DNA of 64,000 nucleotides. It comes from Panopea generosa. Lineage: Eukaryota; Mollusca; Bivalvia; Adapedonta; Hiatellidae. Under the pieces are notes generated by a model, which was not told the DNA's origin, did no database searches, and saw only the letters and a program-made list of their open reading frames with translations. Below, piece after piece: positions 25,372-40,300 of the stretch (the stretch's first letter is position 1; every line of letters begins with the position of its first letter). Position numbers and translations under genes: made by a program. Location: positions 46,427,736-46,491,735 of the forward strand of contig CM055900.1 in NCBI GenBank assembly GCA_029582155.1, written 5' to 3'.

Positions 25372-28300
25372 TTGATATTCATCATAAAGTTCATGTTATA
25401 TATATGAATATAATATTTGTTTATATCACCTGTAAACATATATACTTGTATAATGCTGTATAATTTGCACATTTCATATTTTTTGTATAATTGAATTAAT
25501 TATTGCTTGTTTATATTAAAAAAAAATAGCATTGCATTATTCAGTTACTCTATATGTTCTTTTCATCAAAATAAGGAGAAAGTGTTACCACTTTTTTTTT
25601 CAAAAAGTCTAGCCCACCAGAGTAATTATCAACTTAAATATGTTGTTATATCTGAACAATTCCTTTTTAAATTACTTTTTTCTATTTTATACTATAGAGG
25701 TCATACATCATCCGTCTATAATACACGAATTTAAATAAAATATGTATAAACAAAATATCTACATGTTATATCTAATCATGACGCACACAGGGAAGTATTT
25801 ATATTATTTATCTAATAAATAGTGTATAATGAAGTGTACTAATATAATCGACACCATGACACTGAATATGTTACAATTATCGTACATACTAAAACTTTGT
25901 CTTCATCCATGACATACATATGACGATTGTATGAACCATTCGCCTGGATACATGCATTCGCTATTGACGCCTGTCAATTTTCACTTTTATGGGTAGCTTC
26001 GAAAAATGGAGAAAAAAATGCATAAAATATTGAATTCTCAGTCGCGAAAATTTGACAGTTAAAGACGGACATGACACTCTTAACAGCGCGGGGTTTAAGT
26101 AGACTAATCTCTAGAAAACGATCCGTTTGATCATACAATATTTTATTCAAAGATGATTGCATATTAAGCGTCATTTTTATGCCATCGAGGGCTAACAGAT
26201 GATCAGTTAACCTAACCACTGTTTCCTGGGATTAACCAGTACTCGAGCACACCTCATCTCCGCAAATAACTGATAACTTTCCCACTTGAATCAGTGGTGA
26301 GAGACGAATGGTAATGAGACACAATGTCGTATATCTATCAACACGGAGACTGTTGCCGGGCGGGGGATTCGAACTCACGACCCCTGGATTGATAGTCAGA
26401 CGCGTAACCGACTGAGCTAATCGGGCCCGGCTTCAAAGATGAGCAGAAACGTTATGCATATAACATTAATCACATTGACGAGAGTACATATTGAAAGGGA
26501 TGCAGATGACATTTTTAGAACCGATTTCCTGTTATTACGTAACGTTTAAGTCCATACTGATTCAACACTTGTGATATCATTTATGATATAGTATTAATCA
26601 TATCATATAAAGTATATAATTGATTGTTTTCATCGTGATGTTAATTGATATTTAAAAATAAATAATACTTGTTTTAGAGATGGCAAGAGAGAGAAAGAGT
26701 GAGAGAAAAGAGAGATCTAGACAGACAGAGAAACAGATAGACAGAAAAACAGACTGACAGACAGGAGCAATAACTACCCATTTTGACTGATAAACAATAA
26801 TAAGCAAGAACGTTCAAATTCAAACTATGTAATTGCGCGGGAATCGAGATCATTTATCTCTAAGATGATAAGTTTAATGAAACTCTTTTTTCATCACGTG
26901 ACTACTAAAACATGTTCACCATTAAACTAAAAGTATTTTATTGACGACGACTGGTCTAAAAATTAGAAAAAAAACGAAAAAAACAGTCGAGTGTTTTAAT
27001 AATGGGTTGGATTTTATTTTTATAAAAGCCTTCATTATTAAACAATTGATAACTACTGGTCGTGATCACTGCCGATCAATTGATTACTATATCCTATAGT
27101 AACTGTAGAAATAATATTAACATATTATATACTAAACACAACAAGACACTTCCAATGTTTGTACATATATTCTTATATTATAAAAAGAAATAAACATGTA
27201 ACCTACATAGTTTCAAGTGAACAGTCCGATGCAACTAACTATAACAAACGCATGCGCATTTGACTTAAAAAGACAACGTGAGAGTTGATTTCCACATGCA
27301 TGTATGTTTGTGATTTTCATTTTTCTTTCTGATTGTATAGACTTTATTGCCAACAAGAAAAAGACGTTGAAAAACATTGACATTTGTTCATGTTTCCTGG
27401 CTTTTAATATGCCTAATATTCTACAAAATTTACGTGATTGTGCCATTACTTAACAAAAGATTATACTTCCGCTTTGTTAAGGTATATCTGTGATTTTTGT
27501 TTTAGACTCGTACTACATTTAATCAATAATTTCACCATTGTTCCATTATAATAGAACAAAACCATTTACATACAAATGTACTTGAGAATATTTTTGTGGC
27601 ATATATAAGAATAATTTAATTTATTTTTCATTGTTCGATATAGCTCCACTTTACCGTAGCGGAAGCTGCGTATATATGCATACTGTATATAATAATGAAT
27701 ATATATAAACGTGAACATTTTGCATTATTGTACTCTGTTTTTGTTTGTTGACAGGCTAATCCTTTCTTCTTTGTGTTCATAATCATAGAGTCGATACTCT
27801 CTGTGTTGAAGCAGGACAAAAGGTATAGGATCAATGATATGTTCACCTCCATGAGTGCCGGCATGGTTTCCACGTTACCGAAGTGAGTAGTACTTTTATA
27901 CTCTATATGGACATATTAAGGGTAATCCATATTCCTTATCTTTAGTTGTGACATATGGACATATTAAGGGTAATCCATATTCCTTATCTTAAGTTGTGAC
28001 ATATGGATATATTAAGGGTAATCCATATTCCTTATCTTTAGTTGTGACATATGGATATATTAAGGGTAATCCATATTCCTTATCTTTAGTTGTGACATAT
28101 GAACATATTGAGGGTAATCCATATTCCTTATCTTAAGTTGTGACGTATGGACATATCAAGGGTAATCCATATTCCTTATCTTTCGTTATGACATATGGAT
28201 ATATTTAGGGTAATCCATATTCCTTATATTTAGTTGTGACATATGGACATATTAAGGGTAATCCATATTCCTTATCTTTAGTTGTGACATATGGACAGTC

Positions 28301-31300
28301 ATATTAAGGGTAATCCATATTCCTTATCTTTAGTTGTGACATATGGACATATTAAGGGTAATCCATATTCCATATCTTTAGTTGTGACATATGGACATAT
28401 TAAGGGTAATCCATATTCCTTTTATTTAGTTGTGACATATGGACATATTAAGGGTAATCCATTTTCCTTATCTTTAGTTGTGACATATGGACATATTAAG
28501 GTTAATCCATATTCCTTATCTTTAGTTGTGACATATGGACATATTAAGGGTAATCCATATTCCCTATATTTAGTTGTGACATATGGATATATTAAGGGTA
28601 ATCCATATTCCTTATCTTTAGTTGTGAGATTATGTACTGCAATTATTCGTATATTTTGTTATTAAAACTATGGAATCTCATCTGTCAAACAAACAAATGC
28701 CATCGACTTGCCTTCTTTTCAGATGTCCAGACCAATATTAAACTTACTCAAATTAATTATTGCATTTCATTTCTAAATAATAGGCTGTTTGTGCGGTCAA
28801 TAACTATTGGAGGTTACGTTTGGGTTTACGACAACTACCGTATGGCTGAGCTTCCCTGGAACTCGGCGTGGACTTGGTGGCTTGCATTTATTTGTGTGGA
28901 CCTTGGTTATTACTGGTTTCACCGGATGGCACACGGTTGGTGAATTAGATGAAATACCTCACACTAGTATAATAGATATGATTGTCAAATAGTATACAAT
29001 GTAGTCAATAATGTCTCTGGTAACTCTAGATTTGTTTACATGAAGGATTACCTTATATGTGCAAACTTGCACTAGTAGATAATAAATACTGCAGAAGAAA
29101 GTTTGGCAATATCGCTTCTAAAACCAGATATATGTATCTTGGGAGATGTGTAGAGGAAGTTTGTCTTAATATTTATTAATGTGAGAAGTTTTCCACTGAG
29201 GGTCACTTATTTATTATCTGTATTAACTTCATCAATAATGTTATATTTCTAACATTAAATATGTTTCCTTGTCTTACTGTTTTAATAACCAACTTCATTA
29301 TCATTTTTACGGGTAGTTGATATTTAGTTATTAACTAGTAAACTTTGAGGATACTTTTTATTTCAAATCTGATGGAGCGATAGTTGACCGTGAATGTTTT
29401 GTAATCCCTTTGTGCAGTTTCCCCCACTGTTATATATTTATTTATAGAGGTGAACGTGATGTGGGCTCTTCATCAGACACACCACAGCTCCGAGTACTAC
29501 AACAGCTCTACTGCATTAAGGCAGTCGGTTCTACAGATCTATACCTCATGGGTATGTGAGTAGTAAGGTGTTACTTAATGTAAGAGTATGCACCAATTTA
29601 ATCAAAATATATTAGAGTAAATTTAACTCTATAATTCAACAAATCTTATAATTGGTCACTTGGACTTATTGATATTTCTTCAACACGAGTTTTTAAATTC
29701 CATAGTTTAATCTACAGACTAATGAACAAATTAATTGTGTTTGTTTTTTATAAATTTCATTTAAATTTATAAAACAATAAACATGATTAAACGTTTTTAA
29801 ATGCATCATCCGCTACTTCAAAATAACTTCTAATGGTAAAATTAAAAAAAAACGTCGGGAAATTCATTGAATGTGACGCTTACTTATTTTACGATATTGT
29901 GTCGGCCTTAATAAGAGTATTCTGTCTTAAATTTGCAAAAGTACTTTGCAAATGAAACGTTCATATATGTCACAATTTATTCGTACGAAATTCTTAACTC
30001 TACGAAGGTAAATGAAACGGTCCCCTAATTTTGTTGTCATTCTATTTTGATTAGTAGATTATAATATTTATGATTGATATATATTTCACGTGTTTAATCT
30101 CTTTATAGCATCAGAATGTGTAATTGATTTGTCTTTAGTTTGTTAACTAGAGGCTTTTGTTATTTATGTCGCGATATAATTTTGTAATGTATTTACATTG
30201 TACTCGTATATATACAGGTTTTCTACTTGCCGATGGCGCTATGTGTACCGCCATCCATATTCCTGGTACACCAAGAACTCAATATTCTCTACCAATTCTG
30301 GATACATACCGAGGTAAGGTGACTACTCATTGTTAATATGAAACGTCTGCCCTTCCGCAAGAAACTGGCAAACTTTCTTATATTAATTGGATCTAGTTGG
30401 GCTCAAACTAAAGACTGTGGACTACTATACTTTAAAGATGCCTGGCTAAGATATACATCTTTAAATCTATTTTATTCAATTATGTCCTCACCAGACAAAC
30501 ATGATATAATCTCTATCTCCAAGTACTTGTTAAATGCTTTTGATAAAAGAAAACTGGAATTAGAATATAAAACTCTATATTAAATGAAACCAAACAACTA
30601 CGTATTTAAAGTTAAATACGTTTCCAATTTGTTTGTTGTATTTAAAGTTAATAAATTTTTCAATTTGTTTGTTCCCTTATACTTGGTTATCACTCCAATG
30701 TTTGTTTACACAATGTAAATGTTTATTATTGTATTTTGGGCCAGTGGCCTATATCACAGGACGAACAGTGTCTATGCCTATGTCTACAACGTTAATGGTT
30801 AATTCTTGTATAGCAAATCAAAAAAGTAATGTAATACAAAAGGCTACTGTCAGTGACATTTAAGGTCATTTCAGTATTGGAGACGTTATGAAATATGTTG
30901 TTGTTGGTTTTTAATTGGGTTACTCCATGGCTAATTCGTTTAGGGTACTGTCGCCTAACGATGGGTAACTCGATGTCTTACCTCTCATTACTAAGGTTGT
31001 AGGTTGAGAATATGAGAATGTTTGCCAGTTACTTGCGATATACGGTGGTTCTACTCAGATTCACCCTGTCTCTTCTTTCACTAACGAAGCTGGATATTCC
31101 ATACATAATATATGATTAAACGCCATTTAAGATAAATGGATTAAATGACTTTACATTGCCATTCAAAACATTCAAATTTGTACACAGCTGTCTTCAATTG
31201 ATATTTATTAATATCAAAACTGCCGATTGCTTTTAAATAGCAATGCTGATGCATATGCTACATAATACAAACATTTACTTGTTGCTTTTTTAAAAAATGT

Positions 31301-34300
31301 ACATGTTTGGGCATATGTATTGCCAATCTTAGAAATTTCAAAATATCAAAGAAAACGTATAGTTTAATATACTTGTTAAATTGCTCATTGACAAGTTTAG
31401 TCTATGCTAAACATGTTCAGACCTTGTATGAATCAGTTCCAAGTCCGTTTCCTGGTTAGACTCAGTAGTGAGTGCTGTTAATATTAAGAGGCTATCGGTT
31501 TGGGTCTAGGATCGAACCCGCGACATCTTGTGTGAGCAAATGACACCTTATCAACTGCACTGCCAACATACCCTGCTTAATTCACTTTTATTTTCAATTA
31601 TATGAGAGGTTTCATTATTATTACTAACTTTTGCAGGGTTTTTGCAAGACACCTATATACGTAACCTTTGTTTTTACTTTGACAGTACATCAAGAGTCTA
31701 GGACCGTTGGAATACATCCTGAACACCCCCAGTCATCACCGGGTTCACCATGGCAGAAACCCCTACTGTATTGACAAAAACTATGCCGGCACACTCATCA
31801 TATGGGATAGGCTGTTTGGTAGGTTTGTCAATGACGCTTATTTTAGTTTACCTCTGGTAGCATGTTTTATTTTGACATTACATCAAGAGTCTAGGACCGT
31901 TGGAATACATCCTGAACACCCCCAGTCATCACCGGGTTCACCATGGCAGAAACCCCTACTGTATTGACAAAAACTATGCCGGCACACTCATCATATGGGA
32001 TAGGCTGTTTGGTAGGTTTGTCAATGACGCTTATTTTAGTTTACCTCTGGTAGCATGTTTTATTTTGACATAACATCAAGAGTCTAGGACCGTTGGAATA
32101 CATCCTGAACACCCCCAGTCATCACCGGGTTCACCATGGCAGAAACCCCTACTGTATTGACAAAAACTATGCCGGCACGCTCATCATATGGGATAGGCTG
32201 TTTGGTATGTTTGTCAATGCTACTGAACTTGATTATATGCACCTAATACAGGCAGTTAAATATATGAAAGGAACATATATTAAAATGCATTGTGGTCGAT
32301 CATCCATCAGATGAAAATATTTCGGCTTGATCATGACAAACATGTCAGTAAAACCGAGTGTGTTATTTCTTTTTTCTTGGGTGCGTTATGTGTTTTCAAG
32401 AGATCTTTTTAACAATTATAAGATACGTATGACATGGTTCCATACAGGAACAAATGCAAGCGCTGAGATAAGAGCGCGTAAAGGCCTTCAACATATGTAA
32501 GGCACTCATTGAAATACATTTCACTGGTAAAACTTGTATTAATCAGTTAGTCATCATACTTGGTATTTTTCATTTTAGGTGTTAAAATGAGACCAGATAT
32601 GCAAAGAAAAATAATAATTTAGAGGAAAATAAGCTTTTGCAAACTTTTTAAAGAATAAAAGCGCTAGGGGAATACCATTTTTGATAGTCGAGTACTGAGG
32701 TGCCTCTGTGTATAACTGGCCTGTGAAGAAGCCCGAGTATGTTTTACAGAGCAACAAATCGTTTGCTACTGGTGTGTTTTACAACTTAAATATTTAAAAA
32801 ATCTGAGTAAAAATAGTCCGATGTCGGTCTTGATACTGCAATAATTTTAAACGTACTCAACATAGAGTCTCTTTCCTAAGAATTAACACATCATGCGTGA
32901 CCTCTTCGTTGCTCTTTATCAACCAGTCTAGCGTAAGTAGTCCTTGTGTTAAGCTTACAAAATACCTGTATTTCCGCTAGCCCGACCGATTGTTTGTATG
33001 TGTTTTCAGTAAAAGAAACATAACTATTGTTTATAAATAAAAAAATATGTTTTTCGAACAAATACATCGCACAAGGGCGTTTTTACGGGGGAATATGGTA
33101 CAGTTTATTTAACATTGTTTTTGAAACACGGGGGAATCATTCTCTCGGGAAAGACATTCGACTTATATAGAAACTCTTTATCGACCAGTCTATCATAAGT
33201 TCTTATTGTGGTAGACATACAAATACCTGTATTTCCGCTAACCCGACCGACCGTTTTTTAAGTGTTATCAGTAAAAGGTAGCATAAATATTTTTTGTAAA
33301 AATGTATTTTTTAACTAACACATCACACAAGGGCTTTTAAACAGGGGAATACGGTACAATATATTTACCATTGTTTTTTAAATATGGGATAAACACTCTC
33401 TCGGGGGAAACTTTCGACTGATATATCGGGCGAATAACTCTCCCTCAGGAATGATTTTATATACTGTGTATATATTGCCGTAGCAACCAACATATTGGTT
33501 ACAACCAACAATGTGCCTGATCTCCTTCCCCCTCTCTATCTTGCTAACCCAGTATTCATATATTGTTACTATATTTCACTTAGTTACATATGCATTTTTT
33601 TTTAAATCATAACAAAATCAAAATATCGGCACTACATTTACCACATGTGCGTTGTCATAAAAATCAAAATATTAGTTTGAACAAAATAATATAATAACGT
33701 GCTTAATGTCTTTATTGCTTTCACACGATGTCAAAATTCACGTTTTTAAGTTATCACAGGATTAAGATTTTAGTGACGGTCATCGGACTGACACACGGAC
33801 AGAGGGTTAATCTATTGTCCCATAGGATGAAACCGGTAACTGTAACAATAAGAAGTGTGTTTATTATACAGGGACATTCGCAAAGGAGAACGAGGATGTT
33901 GCCTATGGACTGACCCATCCAATCAACACTTTTGAACCGTTTGCTATACAGGTAATCTTTCTTGTATTTCTTAAGCAATAATCTTTGGTTAAACGATGTT
34001 TTTATTTACTAAATCCAGTATATTTGTAACATGGGGACCTTAAATAACATGTTAATATATTGATAGTCAGAAGCTAAAAGTGTCAGGTCTAAAACCTATT
34101 AAATAGCTATTTATATACAGTAGAACTTCGTTGGCTCGAACATGGATGGATCGAACACCACATATAGCTCAAACAACTTATCTGATCCAGGCTGAATTCC
34201 TGCTTAGATGTATATACATGTACACGTATTGTATGATGTTGAACACTACCTGGCGCTAACAGCCCTTAACTCGAACTATTTTTTTCCAATTCTGTACGTT

Positions 34301-37300
34301 TAATAGCTTGGTGTGTAGTTAATTATGCCTATAAATAATATTGCGAAAATACGAAAAATGATTCCCATTATTTTTTACAGTTTGGTTACTTGCAATTCCT
34401 TGCGGGTCGGGTACTTGAAGAGGAAGGTTTAATCAACAAGATAAAGACATTGCTGTATGGTCCAGGCTGGTTACCGGGGAAACCAAGGACCGGGGACATT
34501 AACGACATTCCTAAGGTAGTAGTTGTCAATGCTAACATAACGATATCATACATTGATATGTTTTGCGCAAAATAAATCTATTCTAGAATTGGTCAGCTCT
34601 AAAGTGAAATTCCAATATTGTCCAGCAATTTCAGAATTGTTATGCTATTGGCAGCACGTATTGTTATAGGTGATTACGTAAAATACGAATAATAATAACT
34701 TGATAACTTTAAATTGCTAATGAAAAATCTATTGCAGTCAGCAAATCATAAACCGTTGCAGACGCAGGGGTGAGAGAGGGCCCAAATTAAAAGTATAAAG
34801 GTGGGGCAGGGTGGGGCAGGGTGGGTATAGGGTGTGATTCCCTGCACACTATTTGGTAAATACACCAAGTTATTATAATAATAAAACTCTTGAATGAGCT
34901 ACTGTGAATAGTTTTTAAATAAAACTGTTCCAACGATAGCAATACACGATTGTGAGAATCACTATTTTTTTTTGTTTCACTTTAATGACATCTGAAAATC
35001 CGTATAATGGTCTTTATTCATTCAAAGCAGATCACCTCCGAAATTAAATGTGACAAACAGTCAATATTTGGTATAACCGTTAGTTTGAACACTGACCAGA
35101 CAATATCAAATGGCGTTTAACCCTTTACTTCATATAGACGTCTTTGGACACCTAATATAGACGCCTTTGGACACCTCTAATATAGAAGGCTTTTGAATTA
35201 TTGGTTGAATTATGTTTATATTAACTGACAGAGTGGAAAACAGTACAGGAAGTGCAATCTGAACTCTTCCTGCACTGTTTTCAAAGGCCTTCTGTGATTG
35301 GTGTGGGAAAACGCGTATCTATGAAGTAAAGGGTTAACTCCAAATTATGTGACTTTTGTTTTGGGAGAGCGTTTTCACTTAAAAATATTTTATTGCTTTT
35401 TGCATGCATGAAATGAACCCTTCCAAACAACATTTATTAACATAAAACAATCAAAATGGCAATAAAATATATTCATAAAGGAAGAAAGAAGAAAATGAAA
35501 CAGATGACATTGTTTATATATACTCATCTGATCTTAATTGTTATGCTCCCATGTGAGGTAAATACTAAGACTTAATAATAAACAATATCAAATCTGTAAA
35601 TGGCTTCAATATAAAGGTGTTTTCATCGTTTGCAATAGTACACTTGCATGTAACACGATGTTTACATTAATCGGATGAAGGTAACTTGTAGCTCTAAAAA
35701 GACAAAGTCTATCATTGAAAAAAGGACATTGCATGAAGTAGTGTTCGGCCTCAATTTTCACATGTTGAATTTCAGTTGAATTTGTTAATAAATAGATCAT
35801 AATTTAGGTTACTGCAACTATTTCTTAAACGAACATGAAACATGATAATATAAGAGGACTGTTGAATAAAAGCATAGTATTTTGGTGGGCTAAAAACAAT
35901 AATATATAAGCTGGCGTTTGAATGGTGTTGTAGTTTAAAAATAAATTACGTATGTATTCTAGAATATAATTCCAAGAAAAATATACGATTGAACAAAATA
36001 ATTTCTAAATAGTTAAGTTCTTGTATTAAATTGATAACCATATCCACATTCTAAAATGTGTCGTGAAAGTGTTTTATTTTTATTTATTACTGTTATGTTA
36101 GCTGTTACATAGTATTTATATGCCAATGTCATTTAAATCGCAGCATTAGGTAGTTCGCTGCGGCGTTTTGATATCAGACGTAAATTATCAAAAATCAGTA
36201 AACATTTACTATGAAGTATCCGCTGTGTATTTGCTTTAATTCACTGTTTAAAAACTTCCAATACAGTTAAGTATTAGTCTTACTACTGTCTACAATTAAA
36301 TATTACATACTATTAAAATGCTCCTAGGCATATTTAAAGCGCCGTCATATACCACCGGGTAAAAATTCATCCATCCATGACTTGATGAATGGAGAGTATC
36401 GTAATGGATTACCCTTGGTATTCAAAGACGATTTTTAAGATGTAAACCTTATATCTAAAATGTTGGGGTTTTTTTTGGTCTTTTATCTCGTTTTCACGAA
36501 TACATTCTAATTTCAGTCTAAATTGTACCAGGACTCGTCTTTTGTAGAATAGTAACATCTTTTGACGGACTACATTCGTCCATATATTTCAAATTTAGAT
36601 GAGTAAACTGCGAATGAAAAATGTCTGCATATATAATATATAGTAGATATTTAAAGGCTACTATATCGAGCTCGCCATTACTAACCTCAGATCAAACGTT
36701 ATCTGATTATTTACCTATTTCTCACATTTAACTTCTGAAACTGAACTTGACCTTTGACATACGGACCTGGGTCTTGCGCGCGACACATCATCGGCTTATG
36801 GTGAACGTTTGTGCTAAGTTATTAAAAAATATTGTCAAGTGCTTTACAAGATATAAAGATTGTATATCCTTTTGACTTTGAACTTGTGAGCTTGACCTCT
36901 GAGCTATGACCATGTTTCTTGCATATGATGAACATGTGTGCCAAGTTTTTTTAAAAAATTTCTCAATGCAAATATAACGACCATCAGTGTGACAATTATG
37001 TCGAGCTTTACACAAGCGGGCTTGACAAATACAATCAATTCTTGTTTTAGAAAATGTTTTTTGTTTATAAAACCATACTTTTCGTTTAACTGTTGTAGTT
37101 GAAATAACATTAAAATGAACAATAACATAAGCATAAATATATCGTCGCTTATTTCAGAAAGTAGGTTTAATTAAAATTAAAAGGTCGTCGTTTAAATCAC
37201 CAACAATAACAAGATGATTTTTGTTCATATCGACGGTCATTTCTATTTAAATATCAAAATTATCTCAAAATGAAACATATGAAATAGGGGGTCGATATAC

Positions 37301-40300
37301 ATTACCTAATGTTATTGTATTCCTTTGTACGTAATATCTGTCCAAATTGATCCAAAAGATGAATTAAACGTTTACAAATATAAGTCAACAGGTTACTTAA
37401 GAATGCAGTCTTTTTTCAGTCACAAAGGGTCCAAAGAAACGTCCAATAAAAGAGATACCTTCTTAATGCCGTCAGTAATGTGGGCTTCTATAAAGAAAAA
37501 AACATCATTGACTTAATCTAGCTTTGTACGAAAGCTTCTTATTGTTAAATAAGTTATTGAAAGACCTTTTTGCATTACAATTGAGTTTTCACACGGTCAT
37601 GGGTTTTCGACAACGTCGCTAGACATCAAGACTAACAAAAGAATGATTGAAGAAAAAATTATGTTTAAAGTGCAACCTTGGATGAATGAGAAACAAACTT
37701 AAAAACCAAACTGTAATATGTTACAGTACATATCTGTCTAATCATGATAAATATGATTAGATTTATAAACAATGAAGTAAAAAGTTCCGATTATACACAG
37801 TCACATCATTACAAATTGGGTAATACAAAATATAGACTTCGAGTTATGACCATATTAAAATTAAACAACAGTAATAACAAGCAAGCTGTAAAGTCACCAC
37901 TTTGCATGATTTTCACGTGCCAGAATCCTCCAGATAGATACACAAATTTGCATTATCGAACCAGACACAAACTTAACCAAACAATTGAAATCACATCATA
38001 ATTGTGTATAACAATGATTTAACAAGGGGGCACAAATGGTTTTATATATCGCTCATCTGTAACTATGTCCTCTGTTCAAGTTCATTTTAACTTTTTCGGT
38101 ACAGGGTTACATATTGATTATGTCTACCAATTGATTTTGAAATCTGACCTTCGTATCTAATGAGGCATATCTACATCGCTCTCTAGATCATTTGACAATG
38201 AAGAACAATATATCGATTTTCTTTTGATTATGAAAACTAATGTCCCGTCATGCGCACGTGCAAAAGATGGAAGACAATACTTTATTCATTACGTCGATCT
38301 ATATTTCAGGTAGAAACTCCAGTGAAACAATACAACATTATTTTACCAACGTGGATGTCGGTGTATGTATTTGTACATTTTATAATATCTATGGTCGGTT
38401 ATCAAGAGCTGATGGCCAGGCAAATGGTAAGCATTTTGTAGTGTCTACTGCTTAAAACATACATAGAGGATCTTACACGAATACTCATTTGTTATTGAAA
38501 TTATTAAACAAGCAGGCAAAAATAGATCATGTGAGTCTGTAAAGCATCATCTGGACTGCGTTTCACAAAATGACTTACGATAAAAATCGCCGTAAGTAAA
38601 TTTGACATTTTTTAATGGAATGTTTAAATTTTGATTGACATTTTAAATGATTGTATTTCCAGAAAATATATCATTTTCTGCATGATTTGATTCCACTTTG
38701 GAATCATTTGGGTGAATAATAAACATATTGTGAATAATTGTTGGTTTAGGTTAACGTCGATTTTTGTCGTAAGTTTTTTTTATGAAACGCAGCCCTGATC
38801 TCATTGTGTTCGATACATTGAATAATACAGTGAGTCAACGTAATGTCTCAATATAACGTCATTTTACCATACTAAGTTGACGTCATTTATATAGTATATG
38901 ACATTTACTGTTGTATTTCCAAATGGTTTTCTTAACCAATGCAATGTGTTCTATTAATTGTTCGAGGAATAGCGTAATTTGAATTAGATATTGACACCCA
39001 AACTGCATAATGAAACGTTTCTAAAATGTTTTACATACACAACATCATACAAATACAACAAAGTTTCATTTAATAACTCATACAACATGTTTCATTTGAG
39101 TCACATATGTAGAACACGGTTGTGTTTAATATTCTTAATGCTCCTACTGCTGTTATTTTGGTTTTCACTTTGAATTCAAGTAATTAAGTTTAGATGAAAC
39201 AATTTCAAGAAATGTTTTAATCGAGATTAGCACCATTTTGTATTATACAATTTATAAATGGGGAAAACAATTTTACTAGTGGATGAGACACCGAAATCAA
39301 GTGAAGTAAAACAGCAGTCATTCTGAAAGTTACTTACAAACTTTTTAACATAAAGCTGTTGGACCATGTGGGATTTGAACCTTGAGACAGCGATCTAGAT
39401 CATTTGGTCGTGAAAGATCCATTAACCAATGTAAAGTTAGATATTAACTCATAATTCTCGTATGTTTAAAATATTGATACACAAGATATAGTTGGCTCGA
39501 CAAAATGTTGTCAAATATTCCAAAATCTGAATTGATATAATCTTGATTAGTAACATATGTTTTAGTAAAATATTGTGTGCGAAATTGTCAAGTGGAATTG
39601 TACTGCAGCACATGTATTTTAATTAACAACATCCAATGAGATCACTTCAACGGATATATATGTTCAACCAAACTTAACTTTCTCTAAATGTTTTTATTGT
39701 TAGTATATCAATTTTAAGACGATGCATTATATCATTATATATGCGATTTGGCAATACATTTATATCATATTAACGCATTGTTTCCATGTGTTACGCAGAC
39801 GCTGTCCCAGACCTCTGTCTGTTTTTTCGCTGTCTACTGCTTCATAAACCTCACATGCATGGGTCGTTTGTTTGATGACAGGTAAGTTGTTTAAGCAATG
39901 GATGTGATGTAAATAATATGTTGTTAAAGAGTACAAATATATAGTTGTTCTGCTAAAGTGCGGCACAAAGACAGGACGTACATCACGTCATCATGCTGTA
40001 TAATGTATCATCTAACGCATGTAATGTGCATTGCTATTACAAGTTTAATGCTGCTTCTATCTAAAACATTTCATGGTGCCATGATGGCGGAAATTCACAA
40101 ATAACTATTTCATAATTTACGTGTACATGTGTAATTCATTATTTTTCATTATCAGAAAGACAACGTCTTGGTTGCATTTCGTGGATAAGTTCATTTTCTC
40201 CATGCATTGGCTGTTTTCTGATGGCACATGATTCCGTTGCGCATGTCAAGCTGAAGACACATTTTGCATGTGTCGTCTTGTTGTTATGTTAATCTTTCGC

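Larger units (their letters stand above)
31686..32217 (+). repeat. 193-bp tandem triplication containing AGMO-A exon 6
   Basis: Units start at 31686, 31879 and 32072 with an exact 193-bp period. Units 1 and 2 appear identical over their full length; unit 3 ends soon after its exon. The junction lies at a tttgaca shared by the exon 6 acceptor region and the end of the unit, suggesting a microhomology-based origin. Confidence 0.93.

Noticed and set aside
25212..25472. - strand frame with an Arg-Glu run
   Set aside because: Produced by the CT microsatellite.
26157..26431. Possible functional tRNA gene (TAGCTCAGTCGG, GTTCGAATC)
   Set aside because: It is the head of a SINE with body, flanking target duplication and sister copies.
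28291..28665. A 124-codon + strand frame with a repeated HIKGNPYS motif
   Set aside because: It lies wholly in the 48-bp minisatellite of AGMO-A intron 2; openness follows from the period being a multiple of three.
31707..31967. 86-codon frame running through exon 6 copy 1 into copy 2
   Set aside because: It reads through the exon 6 donor into the intronic unit; not a separate gene.
33754..33978. - strand frame opposite AGMO-A exon 7
   Set aside because: Shadow of the real + strand exon.
39760..39966. - strand frame opposite AGMO-A exon 10
   Set aside because: Shadow of the real + strand exon.
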